The notes: generated by a model not told the origin, from the letters alone. Positions 35,910 to 46,023 are shown, counted from the first letter of the stretch. The stretch is DNA of 52,499 nucleotides from CAWVWD01 sp965662365 (GCA_965662365.1 CBFIHR010000025.1:1-52499); one strand, 5' to 3'. Numbers and translations are program-made.

Positions 35910-38900
35910 TTACAAATAGTTATCGAAGGACTTGAGCTCTTCTAAAACTTTCTCTAAAGTCACAACTAAAAAATCTGCGTCATTTTTTGTAAAACACATT
36001 GGCGGTTTGATCTTTAACACATTATGCAGCGGGCCGTCAATACTCATCAAAATCGCATTTTCTCGCATTCGATTAGTGATAAAACTCGCCTCGGTGTCCG
36101 CCGCTTCCAACGTTTTAGCATCACGAATCAGCTCGACTCCCAAAAACAACCCCTTCCCACGAACATCGCCAATTATCGAAAATTTCGATTGCAAATTATT
36201 TAATTTTGTTTTTAAATATTGCCCAACTTCTAAAGCATTTTGTTGTAATTTTTCTGTTTGCACAACTTCTAAAACAGCTTTTCCAATCGCACACGAGACA
36301 GGATTTCCGCCAAACGTATTAAAATATTCCATACCATTATTAAAAGCATCGGCGACTTTTTGAGTCGTCACAACGGCCGCCATCGGATGCCCATTTCCAA
36401 TTGGCTTGCCCATAGTCACGATGTCAGGAACAACATTTTGCAACTCAAAACCCCAAAACTTTTCGCCCACTCGACCAAAACCAACCTGCACCTCGTCAGC
36501 GATACAAATGCCGCCGGCATTTCGGACATATTGATATACTTTTTTTAAATAGCCTTTCGGCAAAACAACTTGACCGCCACAGCTAAGAATTGATTCACAG
36601 ATAAAACCAGCGACTTTTTGACCATTTTGGTCAAGTATTTCAATTATATTTTGAGCAAATTGTGCGTATTGTTCGCCTGCGGTTTCTGGGTTTTTGAACT
36701 GACCACGATACGTGTCGGGGATTGGTAGCAGATGCGTATGTTGAGGTTTTCCGTTTCCGCCTTCGCTATCAAATTTATAACTACTGACCGCAATTGTTTC
36801 ATTCGTATTACCATGATAGCCGACCTCGACCGCAATCATATTCTGTTGACTTGTCGCTGTTTTGGCCATTCGCAGCGCCAGTTCATTGGCTTCGCTTCCG
36901 CTATTAACAAAATAAACGACAGACAACTCCGGCGGAAAAGTCGCCAACAACTGCTCGGCATATTCGACAATATTTTGATGCAAATAGCGAGTATTGGTAT
37001 TCAAAACCTCTATTTGTCGCTTTGCAGCTTCCACAACTTTCGGATGCTGATGACCGATATGCGGCACGTTGTTCACGGTGTCTAAATATCGTCGCCCATT
37101 AGCATCATACAAAAACTGCTTATATGCTCGAACGATGTGTAGCGGTTTTTTGTAAGATAAGCTCAAATTTTTACCCAAAAACTGCTGGCGTTTTTGTAAG
37201 ATTTCTAAATGATGTAGTTTTTGGGCTTCGAAGTTGACGCTTGTTGGTAGCAGTAAGTTTTGAAATATATTTGGGCAAATGCTCAACCAAATCGCCTTTT
37301 CGCTCGGTAAGCAAACCCCAAAAAAATCACCTTTTTGACCCAACAGATCCAAAATTACTTGAAAATGTAGATGATCTGCCCAATTACCATTTTGTGGAAA
37401 CGTGCCAATTGTAGCGATTTGCTCTCCTTTTTTTATTGCTTGACCAACTTTTAGATTGTTATCAATAGGCGATAAATGACCATATAAAGTGTAGAATGTC
37501 AGCTCGTCATTGACGTTGTGTTTTAAGATAATGGTCGGTCCATAATTATCATCGCCTTTATTATCTTGAATGCTATAAATTGTTCCATCGAAAGCCGCAA
37601 AAACAGGTGTTTTATCTTTACACCAAATATCCAAACCGATGTGACAACTTCGCCATTGTCGGCCATTATTAGCTTCGATAATATAGGCATCTGAATTATA
37701 AAATGGGCGAATTTCGCCATAGCCACCGATGCCGATAGTTGCGTTATTTTCCCACAAAATATCATCAATCCGTTTTTGCATTCGTTGAGGTGTTGCAAAA
37801 TTTAAGTTATTGCCCAAATCCAAACTACTAACGCTTAGGTCTAATTCAATGGCTTTTGCATCGTTAAAATCTACTATTTTGGTCACCGAGTTGTTGGGAT
37901 AAGCGGAAATCAAATCCGAAAACCATTCGTCAAAAATTACTCGTTTCGGACAAGGTTCAAGGCCACAAGCATTGCGAAAAGTGTAATACGCTAAGTTTGG
38001 TGGAATTTTGTACCATAATTCTAAAGCGTCCCAAGCCGGTTTTTCACTAATAAATAAATAGTCGTTATCGGGTTCAAAAAAATGATTTTTGGCAGCGTGA
38101 CTGGCACTTGTGAGTAAGCGATTGGCGATAAGCGGAAATAATATTTTCAGTTCGTTTTCTTGTAGCGGAAAGGTTTTATGAAAACCTTTGACTACCTGAG
38201 CAGCAGCTTCCAGTGGGTTAGGTTTGAACATCGTAGCATAAGCAGCGGCAATGGCTAACTCATTGATAGTGTGTGTATAAGTAGCGTCGCCACAATCAAT
38301 TACACCCGTAATCGTACCGCTGTTTTTTAGAGTAGTGGTACAGACGATTGTGTTATAGTCGTTGATATCGCTATGAATGACGCTTTTTCGCAAAGTAAGG
38401 TATTGTGGAATAACTTGATTTTCGAATAAGCCCCAGAAATAGTCCGCTATTTTGAGTTGATGATTGTCTTTGATATACGGTCGGAATTGACGGTTGTTTA
38501 AGGCGTTGCTCAAGTCCCAATCATGCCCAATATGAGCGGCTTTGTGATTAAAATCCTGGAGTGACTGAACCAGTTCTCCAGCTGCTTTTCCCCAGCTTTG
38601 GAGCAGCTCGTCGGTATGGAATTTTATGTCAAAGGTCATTTTGCCTTCAATCCAAGTACTTAGCCGCATCGAACGTATTGCACCATTTTTATCTTGAAAA
38701 GAAAAGTAGGTTTGACCTTGCAGGTTTTGAACTGGCTTCGGTGTTTCAATTGATAGGTTTTTACGAGCTATATGTTCTAAAATAGCTGTTTGAAAGTCTA
38801 AAATAGTCGTATCAATATTGTCACGAGAGATTTTTAGAATATAAGTTTTGTTATTATTTGATTGGAGTTTAAAGTTGAAATCTTCGAATCCTGGTAATGC

Positions 38901-38984
38901 TTTGGCAGTAGCGGTGATGCCGTAATAGGTTTTAGCAAATTGTGCTGCTTCGTCGGTTGTAATTAATAAATCTTGATAACTCAT
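35910..38984 (-). CDS. Fusion of amino-alcohol kinase, M23 peptidase and class-III aminotransferase-fold lyase
   Basis: The 1024-aa protein has three domains. About 1-350 is an aminoglycoside/choline kinase fold: LPGFEDFNF as the nucleotide loop, HSDINDYN with catalytic D206, and DCGD with the metal ligand D230. About 430-560 is an M23 peptidase with intact zinc ligands H448, D452, H538 and H540. About 600-1024 is a class-III PLP enzyme: SGSEAN (695-700), D830 in ADEVQVGFGR and the PLP lysine K860 in MGKPIGNGHP. Kinase plus PLP lyase recalls hydroxylysine kinase with phospho-lyase (AGXT2L-type): phosphorylate an amino alcohol, then eliminate phosphate and ammonia. No signal peptide, so the M23 part is probably cytoplasmic. 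The start is uncertain (38984 or 39002); a later one is favoured because -7 boxes overlap 39015-39030. Confidence 0.85.
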   Translation of the reverse strand: MSYQDLLITTDEAAQFAKTYYGITATAKALPGFEDFNFKLQSNNNKTYILKISRDNIDTTILDFQTAILEHIARKNLSIETPKPVQNLQGQTYFSFQDKNGAIRSMRLSTWIEGKMTFDIKFHTDELLQSWGKAAGELVQSLQDFNHKAAHIGHDWDLSNALNNRQFRPYIKDNHQLKIADYFWGLFENQVIPQYLTLRKSVIHSDINDYNTIVCTTTLKNSGTITGVIDCGDATYTHTINELAIAAAYATMFKPNPLEAAAQVVKGFHKTFPLQENELKILFPLIANRLLTSASHAAKNHFFEPDNDYLFISEKPAWDALELWYKIPPNLAYYTFRNACGLEPCPKRVIFDEWFSDLISAYPNNSVTKIVDFNDAKAIELDLSVSSLDLGNNLNFATPQRMQKRIDDILWENNATIGIGGYGEIRPFYNSDAYIIEANNGRQWRSCHIGLDIWCKDKTPVFAAFDGTIYSIQDNKGDDNYGPTIILKHNVNDELTFYTLYGHLSPIDNNLKVGQAIKKGEQIATIGTFPQNGNWADHLHFQVILDLLGQKGDFFGVCLPSEKAIWLSICPNIFQNLLLPTSVNFEAQKLHHLEILQKRQQFLGKNLSLSYKKPLHIVRAYKQFLYDANGRRYLDTVNNVPHIGHQHPKVVEAAKRQIEVLNTNTRYLHQNIVEYAEQLLATFPPELSVVYFVNSGSEANELALRMAKTATSQQNMIAVEVGYHGNTNETIAVSSYKFDSEGGNGKPQHTHLLPIPDTYRGQFKNPETAGEQYAQFAQNIIEILDQNGQKVAGFICESILSCGGQVVLPKGYLKKVYQYVRNAGGICIADEVQVGFGRVGEKFWGFELQNVVPDIVTMGKPIGNGHPMAAVVTTQKVADAFNNGMEYFNTFGGNPVSCAIGKAVLEVVQTEKLQQNALEVGQYLKTKLNNLQSKFSIIGDVRGKGLFLGVELIRDAKTLEAADTEASFITNRMRENAILMSIDGPLHNVLKIKPPMCFTKNDADFLVVTLEKVLEELKSFDNYL

Positions 38985-39002
38985 TTGGTGGAGGATTTTC
39001 AT

Positions 39003-39355
39003 TTTACAGAAAATCAAATGTACAAAACTATCATTATTAATTTGTCGCTATTTATTTAATACGTTTGTGTTCTATATAAAAAGTGGATAACTCGAAATTT
39101 TATATTTTACAAACATCAATTAAGTTGTTAGGAGTGAAGCGTAGCTTTTACACTAAATTTCATAATTATTATTTAATAACTTTTAACGGTTTTCCCGTAA
39201 AAATAATTTTGAATCATAAAATCATAACTCGTCCCGATTTTCGGGAAAAGGCACAATAGTGACAAAAGGTATTCACCAAAGAGTGAAATTTTCAAAATAA
39301 AATAACTTTTGTGAAAATACTTTTGTGTGTAATCTGCACCGAGTGACGTGAAGGA
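39003..39355. other. Intergenic region without a gene
   Basis: These 353 bp lie between two minus-strand genes. They contain two overlapping -7 boxes at the right-hand gene's end (39015-39030) and small hairpins around CCCGATTTTCGGG near 39232-39246. Nothing else is recognised. Confidence 0.65.
39015..39030 (-). promoter_or_regulatory. Two adjacent -7 boxes before the kinase-M23-lyase gene
   Basis: On the minus strand TAGTTTTG (39023-39030) and TACATTTG (39015-39022) follow each other directly. Both match TAnnTTTG. They place the transcript start near 39008, which excludes a start codon at 39017. Confidence 0.5.
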
Positions 39356-39730
39356 TTATATATTTCCTTTTTCTTGAAATATTCGTTTGATTCTAAGAAT
39401 TAATTCATTGGGCTTGAAAGGTTTGGAAATAAAGTCAGATGCACCTAATCGAAATGCTTTGAGCAAAACGTCTTCGTACTCTAATGCAGAGATAATAATG
39501 ATGGGCGTGTCTGTGTCTTTCAAATCTTTACGAATGAATTGAATCAATTCTAAACCTGAAATATAAGGCATCATAATGTCGGCAATAATCAAATCATATT
39601 TTACAGACTTTAGCTTGTCTAAAGCTTGTTTACCATCTTCTGCTTTTTCGACCGTAAAGCCTTGTTTACGTAGTCTGAATTCCAGAGCAGTAAGCATGAT
39701 TTCTTCATCTTCACAAATAAGTATTTTCAT
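39356..39730 (-). CDS. Stand-alone response regulator (receiver domain only)
   Basis: This 124-aa CheY-like protein has the acidic pair E7/D8, the phosphoacceptor D51 in IIADIMMP, S81 in the IIIISALE strand and K103 in ISKPFKP. No output domain is attached, so it likely passes phosphate on or binds a target protein. It lies downstream of a hybrid histidine kinase with an Hpt domain, its likely phosphate source. The start at 39730 fits the family; an earlier Met adds 14 unrelated residues. Confidence 0.9.
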   Translation of the reverse strand: MKILICEDEEIMLTALEFRLRKQGFTVEKAEDGKQALDKLKSVKYDLIIADIMMPYISGLELIQFIRKDLKDTDTPIIIISALEYEDVLLKAFRLGASDFISKPFKPNELILRIKRIFQEKGNI

Positions 39731-39772
39731 AATAGTATTTTTCGTCGGCGTACTTTGATAGACATGACACAA

Positions 39773-40402
39773 GGTTTTTACAACAAAATAATAATGTATT
39801 CAACGATTTTTCTATAATATTATTTCAAACGACAAAACAATCAGAAGTTACAACCCCGAAGCCTCTGGATTGTAATTGTTGTGTTTTTTGTCGTTCAAAA
39901 AATACAGTTTAGACGCCTTAAATTTTTTACAAGAAAACTGTTCAATGTATTATTAGTCGTGCAGCATAAATGAAGCAGTACTGCTATTAAGTACACTTTT
40001 ATGCGTTTTGAGAATGAAGAACTTACTATATCTCGAGACCTCGTGTAAAGTAATTATTTTGGTGTTAGTTATTTATTTTTCAGGACATACCATTTTATAA
40101 ATGGTAAAAATATTTGTACAAAATTAAGATTTTAAAGTGGATTTTCTGAAATATGAGTCAAAAATTAAAAACAAAGAGGTGAAATAGGAGTAGAATTTTT
40201 TTCATATTACGGAGTTTTCGCACAATCAATTATTAAAAAATGTACGAGAATCCATGAAAATTATAAGAGCATTGACTCTAATGAGTTAGAATGCACAAGA
40301 TATTTTCAAGAATGGCGGAACTTAATACCAGTAAAGCTTAAGTGATAAAATACTGATTTACAGATAGATAAGAAGTGATTTTGTATAAAATCGAATTTTT
40401 AA
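39773..40402. other. About 630 bp without a gene between receiver and kinase genes
   Basis: This AT-rich stretch contains an imperfect inverted repeat (39829-39853 with 39870-39894) around a GC-richer loop CCCCGAAGCCTCTGG. I see no promoter box or reading frame worth calling. The hairpin may be the kinase terminator or part of a leader. Confidence 0.6.
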
Positions 40403-43102
40403 TTATAGTTTTTTGTGTTCCGCTTTTAGTTGTATTAATATCACTTGATATAATTTATCAAGGGTTTCGACTAAATCTGGTAATTGATCAACATTATCTT
40501 CTGATTTTGCAATGGATTCAATTTTCTTATTAGTTTCCGTAAGTTTATTGTTACCAACGAAAGCCAAAGTTGATTTCATTTTATGACTTACCTTTTTGAT
40601 AGCATCATAATCACTATTTCTTACCATTTCATACATAGACTGAATGTCCTGAATAGGTTCTTCAAAAAGTAATTCTAACATGACTTTTTTCATATCCTTA
40701 TCGCCATCTGCCATCAAATCCATATAACTCAGGTCAATTTCTACTTTTGGTAATGTGTTATTATACATGTTTTCGTTTTTAGGTAAAATGTTATTTTGGT
40801 TGATGTAATATGCTATTTTTGAAAATAGTTGTTTAGGCTCGAAAGGCTTCAACACACAATCATTCATACCATATTCTTTAAATTTTTCATCTTGTGCCAC
40901 ATGTGCATGTGCGGTCATTGCAAATATAATGGTTTTTGCTTTCTTTTCGGGCATTTGTTCCCGAATATATTTTGTAGCTTCATAACCATCCATGACAGGC
41001 ATTTGAATATCCATCAAGATAAGGTCATAGTCATTGTCTCGTAATTTATCGATAGCGACTTGACCATTTTCAGCAATCGTAACAACGACATTTGTAAATT
41101 CTTTTTCTAAAGTTTTTTGAGCGACAATTTGGTTTAATTTATGGTCTTCCACCAATAAAATTTGCACATCTCGTTTGATGTTTAAAGAAAATTTTTCCTC
41201 TTCTTTTATAATTGTTGTATCAAGTTTCGCTTGTGCTTTTTTGAATGGAATCTCACAGGTAAAAGTTGAACCTTCACCAAGTTTACTTTCTACGTAGATT
41301 TCGCCGCCATGAAGTTGTACTAATTGTTTAGTAATCGCTAACCCTAAACCTGTACCACCAAATGTATTCTTTTTCGTATCAAAAACCCGTGTAAAGGTTT
41401 CAAAAATAATTTCAATTTTATCTTGCGAAATACCAATGCCAGAGTCGGATATTTTAAACTCTAAATAGACAATACCAGCTTTTTCACGTATTTTATTTAC
41501 AGCGATTTTTACAAATCCTTCCTCTGTGAATTTTACGGAATTTCCGACTAAATTTGTCAATATCTGTTGTAGTCGTAAGCTATCACCTAATATTATTTTA
41601 TCAACATTTTCTGCAATATCAACTTCGAGCGTAAGGTTTTTCTCCTCTATTTTGAAGTTAATAATGTTGACTAAGTTTCTAATTAATTCAGGAAGATTAA
41701 TTTCCTTTTCTGCCAAGTTGATTTTTTCTTCTTTCAGACTTGATATTTCCAAAATATCGTTAATAATGCCTAAAAGATGCTGAGACGATTCTTTAATAGA
41801 TGCTAAATAATTTGATTGTTCCTTATTTAAAGGTGTCCTTAGTAGGATATTAGTTAACCCCAAAATCCCGTTCATTGGCGTTCGCATTTCATGACTTACG
41901 TTCGCCAAAAACATCTCCTTCATTTGTGTAGAACGCTCTGCTATTTCTTTAGCTTTACGGAGTTCTTCTGTCTGACGGCGAACTGTAATATCTCGAATAA
42001 TACCATGATATCCCGAAAAATCGTCTGTTTGAACTACCGAAGAAGTTAACAAACAGTGTTTAGTTGTTCCATCTTTTCGTAATAACTCGACTTCAAAATC
42101 TTTCACAAAAGAAAGTTTTTCCATCAAACTGTTGAAACGACTATGATCATCAATATTTTTATATAATGATTCGATCGGAATCGTTTTTAACTCTTCCTTC
42201 GAATAGCGTAATAATTGAACAGCGGCATCATTAAAATCAATTAAAAATTTACCATCACTAAAATAAATGGCATCTTTCGATTGAGAAAAAATAGATTGAT
42301 ACCGTTCTTGTGACTTGAGCAACTCTAACTCCGCCGATTTGCGGTCAGTGATATCTTGAATAATGCCATAAATCCGAGTAACATTATTTTTTCTATTATT
42401 GATCGGACGAGATTGTACCGAAACATGACGGATTTCATTATGATTATTAATGATTCGATAATCTAATTTCAGTGTCTGATTTACAGAATTCAGACAAATA
42501 CTATTGCGTATTTTTTTGTAATCATCTTTATGAATATGCTTGATAAAAGTAGCTCTATCCATAACGATTTCTTTCACTGAATACCCAAATATTCGATAAA
42601 CTTCATCAGACAAATAAAACTTTTCCGTGATCATATCATATTCCCAATTACCAATATGTGCGATCCGCTGAGCTTCTTCTAGCCTTTGTAGCACGCTATT
42701 TCGCTCAATAGAGTAGCGAAGTGTTTTGGCTAATTGTTCTGAATCAAATTCTCCTTTTATCAAAAAATCTTGAGCACCGACCTGTACGGCTCGAATCCCA
42801 ATTTCCTTTGCTGCGAAACCTGTCATGACGATGACATTGACATCAGGTTTTGCTTCAATCAGTTGTTCTAACGTCTCGAAACCCCTACTATCAGGCAATG
42901 TTAAATCTAATAAAACAGCCGAAAAGTCATCCTTTTCTAAGGCTTCTAACCCTTCCTCTAAAGTTGTTTTATTGATTATTTCATATTCATAAAAATCAGA
43001 CTCCTCTAGTAATATTTCTACTAATCGAACATCACCAGGGTTATCTTCTATTAAAAGTATTTTTGAAAATGATTCGTATTGTGTCAATCTGTTGTTCATC
43101 AT
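40403..43102 (-). CDS. Hybrid sensor histidine kinase: REC-PAS-PAS-HisKA-HATPase-REC-Hpt
   Basis: This 899-aa soluble protein has seven domains. REC1 (about 13-130) carries D66. PAS1 (about 150-255) and PAS2 (about 265-375) follow. HisKA carries H404 in NVSHEMRTPMNG. HATPase (about 505-620) shows N520 in VGNSVKFT, DSGIGI and GGTGLGLAI. REC2 (about 645-765) carries D697 in LILMDIQMP. A C-terminal Hpt domain carries H839 in SHKMKST. No membrane helix, so it senses a cytoplasmic signal or receives phosphate through REC1. The receiver protein downstream on the same strand is a plausible partner, although about 630 bp separate the genes. Confidence 0.93.
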   Translation of the reverse strand: MMNNRLTQYESFSKILLIEDNPGDVRLVEILLEESDFYEYEIINKTTLEEGLEALEKDDFSAVLLDLTLPDSRGFETLEQLIEAKPDVNVIVMTGFAAKEIGIRAVQVGAQDFLIKGEFDSEQLAKTLRYSIERNSVLQRLEEAQRIAHIGNWEYDMITEKFYLSDEVYRIFGYSVKEIVMDRATFIKHIHKDDYKKIRNSICLNSVNQTLKLDYRIINNHNEIRHVSVQSRPINNRKNNVTRIYGIIQDITDRKSAELELLKSQERYQSIFSQSKDAIYFSDGKFLIDFNDAAVQLLRYSKEELKTIPIESLYKNIDDHSRFNSLMEKLSFVKDFEVELLRKDGTTKHCLLTSSVVQTDDFSGYHGIIRDITVRRQTEELRKAKEIAERSTQMKEMFLANVSHEMRTPMNGILGLTNILLRTPLNKEQSNYLASIKESSQHLLGIINDILEISSLKEEKINLAEKEINLPELIRNLVNIINFKIEEKNLTLEVDIAENVDKIILGDSLRLQQILTNLVGNSVKFTEEGFVKIAVNKIREKAGIVYLEFKISDSGIGISQDKIEIIFETFTRVFDTKKNTFGGTGLGLAITKQLVQLHGGEIYVESKLGEGSTFTCEIPFKKAQAKLDTTIIKEEEKFSLNIKRDVQILLVEDHKLNQIVAQKTLEKEFTNVVVTIAENGQVAIDKLRDNDYDLILMDIQMPVMDGYEATKYIREQMPEKKAKTIIFAMTAHAHVAQDEKFKEYGMNDCVLKPFEPKQLFSKIAYYINQNNILPKNENMYNNTLPKVEIDLSYMDLMADGDKDMKKVMLELLFEEPIQDIQSMYEMVRNSDYDAIKKVSHKMKSTLAFVGNNKLTETNKKIESIAKSEDNVDQLPDLVETLDKLYQVILIQLKAEHKKL

Positions 43103-43312
43103 TTATAGATATATGGTTATTGTTCAATCACTATATTAACTAAAATAATCCTTTTTAGTCGTATGAATATTTAATGAAAGTTGTTTTGAATATGATTTTC
43201 CTCAACGCTTGACGATATTGTGAATCACTAAGAAATAACGTTTAAAAAACAATTAAATTAAAATTATATAATAAATAAAATAATATGTAGTAATTTGTTT
43301 TACAAATTGTTA

Positions 43313-43672
43313 TTAGTTTTGATGCATAGGGTAAAATATGAATTGTCCCAAAACTTCATCTAAAATAAAAACGCAGATAAATTCTTTAGTATTTTTATAA
43401 ACTTGCTTGAAATCCTCGACTTTTGACATTTCGATGATTTGTTTTGCAGCGAACTCCTCCAAAGTTGAAGCGGTAAACGACCAGTTTGTTTTCGACTCTC
43501 CATGATCTAAGAGCGTAATGCCTAATATAGGATTGTCATGATGTGCCACAAAAATCGGATAATTCGAAACATCTTGTTCTATGATAGCATCTGTTGCATC
43601 TTCAAACATCGGTCGATATTTTTTTAAGTCATTTTCTAATGCTAAAAGTGCTGCTTTATTTTGATCTGTCAT
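43313..43672 (-). CDS. Conserved-looking cytoplasmic protein of unknown function
   Basis: This 119-aa protein has a helical start (KAALLALENDLKKYRPMFEDATDAIIEQ) and alternating strands after it (YPIFVAHHD, ITLLDHG, ICVFILDEVLGQFIFYPM). It has no signal peptide or membrane helix. I do not recognise the family. It stands alone with its own -7 box and is 210 bp from the kinase gene start. Confidence 0.7.
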   Translation of the reverse strand: MTDQNKAALLALENDLKKYRPMFEDATDAIIEQDVSNYPIFVAHHDNPILGITLLDHGESKTNWSFTASTLEEFAAKQIIEMSKVEDFKQVYKNTKEFICVFILDEVLGQFIFYPMHQN

Positions 43673-43710
43673 ATTTTATTTGAGTCTATTTTACTAAAAG
43701 TAACCAGTCA

Positions 43711-43718
43711 CAAAGATA
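43711..43718 (-). promoter_or_regulatory. Possible -7 box of the 119-aa protein gene
   Basis: On the minus strand it reads TATCTTTG followed by TGAC, about 40 bp before the start codon. Confidence 0.45.
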
Positions 43719-44005
43719 AAGAATATTCATAATTTTCATTTTTTCTTAATCCTTTTTAACACAGCCTGTTTGCTTTCAATCGATTCAGTATTACATACAG
43801 TCGATTTTAAAATATATTCGATTTAATATCACAAACGTGAAGTTATTATGTAATATGTTTTTTGAATTGAAAACAAAATATCTAGAGCAGGTTAGAAAAA
43901 TGATAATTTCCTGCTTTTTGTTAGGTCGGTCTAAAGTTATTTACAAAAAAGAACTAAAAATACATTTATAAAGTATTGAAAAAGAGGCATTTGAAATAAA
44001 GTTAA

Positions 44006-44049
44006 GTTTACGAAACCTTCATGGTTTCGTAAACATTAAACTTCGTAAA
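44006..44049. repeat. Palindrome with an extra half copy, related to 11022-11067
   Basis: GTTTACGAAACC (44006-44017) pairs with GGTTTCGTAAAC (44023-44034). After a few bases the half copy AAACTTCGTAAA follows. Layout and core TTACGAA/TTCGTAA match the repeat at 11022. It lies just past the parB stop codon. Confidence 0.75.
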
Positions 44050-44081
44050 AGATTGATAAACAGGGACTATGATAGCCTGAA

Positions 44082-45158
44082 TTATTCTCCTTCAATTAAA
44101 TCTAACAACCGATTGAAATCTTCATCAGATGTAAAATTTAGTACAATTTGACCTTTTCCTTTATGGTCACGTTTGATAGCGACTTTCGTTTGAAAACGAT
44201 GACTTAAAGTATCCTGCATCTTTTGAAACTCAAAAGATAATGGCTCTTTTTTGGGGGATTTCGGTTCATTTTTCTTTTCCGCCTTTTGCTTTTGACGATT
44301 CACAAACGCTTGAACCTCTTCAACACTTAAACTTTTTTCTAAGATTTCTCGGTGTAGCGACAATTGTAAAGCAGGATCAGTTAGTTCAGATAGCAAAGTT
44401 GCGTGACCCAACTCAATTTTTTTAGCCGTCAAGCTGGCTAAAATCGAAGGCGGCAACTTTGATAAACCTCTGGTGATTTGTTCGATCTGTCGTACGGACA
44501 TGCCTTCAGACGTAATCGTATGAAATAATAATACCTGCAACGGAGAATTATCAACTCCGGCCAATGCACGAGCATGACCCATTGATAATACTTGTTCTTG
44601 TAGTCCCGTTTTCACTTGAGGTGGCAATTTTAGCAACCGCAAATAATTTGTCACCGAGCTACGAGTTTTTCCCACACGTTGAGCTAATAATTTATGTGTC
44701 AAATTACACTCTTCCATCAATCGTTCGTAGGTTGTCGCTACCTCAATCGGGTTCAAATCTTCCCGTTGAATATTTTCAACCAGAGCCATTTCGAGCATTT
44801 CCTGATCGTTCGCTACCCGCACATAAGCAGGAATTGCTTTAAGCTTCGCTATTTTCGAAGCCCTCAAACGACGCTCGCCCGAAATTAGCTGATAATGCGC
44901 TTCGCCGATTCTACGCACTGTAATCGGCTGAATTAAACCATGTACTTTGATACTTTCCGAAAGTTCGGATAAAGCCGTTTCTTCAAACTCTTGACGAGGT
45001 TGATCTCTGTAGGCTTCAATTTGCTCAATCGGAAGCATTGCTACCGCACTTGCCAATGTTTTGACGACCTTTTCTTTTTCCTGTTTTTCCTCTGTATCAA
45101 GATTTATATTTCCCAGAATAGAGGCAACCCCTCTTCCGATTTGCTTTCTTTTAGCCAT
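44082..45158 (-). CDS. parB: Chromosome-partition protein ParB
   Basis: This 358-aa protein has the ParB/Srx domain (LPIEQIEAYRDQPRQEFEETALSELSESIKVHGLIQPITVRR, and GERRLRASKIAK, the CTP-binding box) and a helix-turn-helix (HKLLAQRVGKTRSSVTNYLRLLKLP), with a dimerising C-terminal part. ParB binds parS, spreads on DNA as a CTP-dependent clamp and stimulates ParA. No centromere palindrome of the usual type is visible near the gene. It lies 44 bp after parA in the same operon. Confidence 0.96.
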   Translation of the reverse strand: MAKRKQIGRGVASILGNINLDTEEKQEKEKVVKTLASAVAMLPIEQIEAYRDQPRQEFEETALSELSESIKVHGLIQPITVRRIGEAHYQLISGERRLRASKIAKLKAIPAYVRVANDQEMLEMALVENIQREDLNPIEVATTYERLMEECNLTHKLLAQRVGKTRSSVTNYLRLLKLPPQVKTGLQEQVLSMGHARALAGVDNSPLQVLLFHTITSEGMSVRQIEQITRGLSKLPPSILASLTAKKIELGHATLLSELTDPALQLSLHREILEKSLSVEEVQAFVNRQKQKAEKKNEPKSPKKEPLSFEFQKMQDTLSHRFQTKVAIKRDHKGKGQIVLNFTSDEDFNRLLDLIEGE

Positions 45159-45202
45159 TATTTAGTGATTAGTAATTAGTTAATTAACAACTCACAACTT
45201 AT

Positions 45203-45967
45203 TTACTCGTTATTCCCCAGTACTTCTTTCGCTAAGTTAAAAAAGTTAACCGCACCCTTACAACTTGCATCATACAAAGCGACAGGTTGACCCATGCCAG
45301 GTGCTTCACCGACTCTTGTGTTTCGGTGGATGATCGTCTTAAAAACTTTATCGCGAAATGAAGCTTTAACCCCGTCTGCTACTTCATTTGCTAACCTTAA
45401 TCGGCTATCAAACATCGACAATAAAACGCCTTCAATTTCTAACTTTGTATTCAAATGTTTTTTTACAGAAGTAATTGTTTTGTGCAATTTTACCAATCCT
45501 TCTAAAGCAAAAAACTCACACTGAACAGGAATTATAACAGAATCACAAGCCGTCAAAGAGTTTACCGTAATCAAACCCAGCGAAGGCGGACAGTCAATGA
45601 AAATATAGTCATAATCTGCTTGAATACTCTCCAAAGCCGTTGCCAAAATATATTCTCGTCGCCATCTATTAATCAATTCGACCTCTGCACCAACCAAATC
45701 AATATGCGAAGGAATCAAAGATAAATTCGGTGTTTCGGTAGTGATGATACAATCTTTGGCATCTACTTCATTCACTAAAATATCGTACACACTATTTTTA
45801 ACCGTATTAATATTCACACCAACTCCCGACGTAGAGTTTGCCTGCGGATCGGCATCAATCAAAAGCACTTTGCGTTCTAATATTCCAAGACTTGCCGCTA
45901 AATTAATAGCCGTTGTTGTTTTTCCAACGCCCCCTTTTTGGTTAGCGATTGCAATTATTTTTCCCAT
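45203..45967 (-). CDS. parA: Chromosome-partition ATPase ParA/Soj
   Basis: This 254-aa ATPase has the deviant Walker A KGGVGKTTTAINLA (about 10-23), the Walker A' segment LLIDADPQANST, and Walker B IFIDCPPSLG. It binds DNA as an ATP dimer and segregates chromosome origins with ParB. Length is that of chromosomal Soj. It is the first gene of the parAB operon. Confidence 0.97.
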   Translation of the reverse strand: MGKIIAIANQKGGVGKTTTAINLAASLGILERKVLLIDADPQANSTSGVGVNINTVKNSVYDILVNEVDAKDCIITTETPNLSLIPSHIDLVGAEVELINRWRREYILATALESIQADYDYIFIDCPPSLGLITVNSLTACDSVIIPVQCEFFALEGLVKLHKTITSVKKHLNTKLEIEGVLLSMFDSRLRLANEVADGVKASFRDKVFKTIIHRNTRVGEAPGMGQPVALYDASCKGAVNFFNLAKEVLGNNE

Positions 45968-46023
45968 ATTATTCTGGATACTTGTTACTTAAAGCAGCGT
46001 TTTTTCGTAAAACGATGTCAAGT

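Larger units (their letters stand above)
43673..44081. other. Intergenic region with a palindromic repeat
   Basis: These 409 bp lie downstream of parB. They hold a -7 box for the 119-aa protein and a palindromic repeat at 44006-44049. Nothing else is seen. Confidence 0.7.

Noticed and set aside
39829..39894. Structured RNA in the gap after the kinase gene
   Set aside because: The inverted repeat has several mismatches and no promoter box; an ordinary weak terminator explains it.
44082..46023. parS centromere site near parAB
   Set aside because: No palindrome resembling TGTTTCACGTGAAACA was seen in or around the operon.
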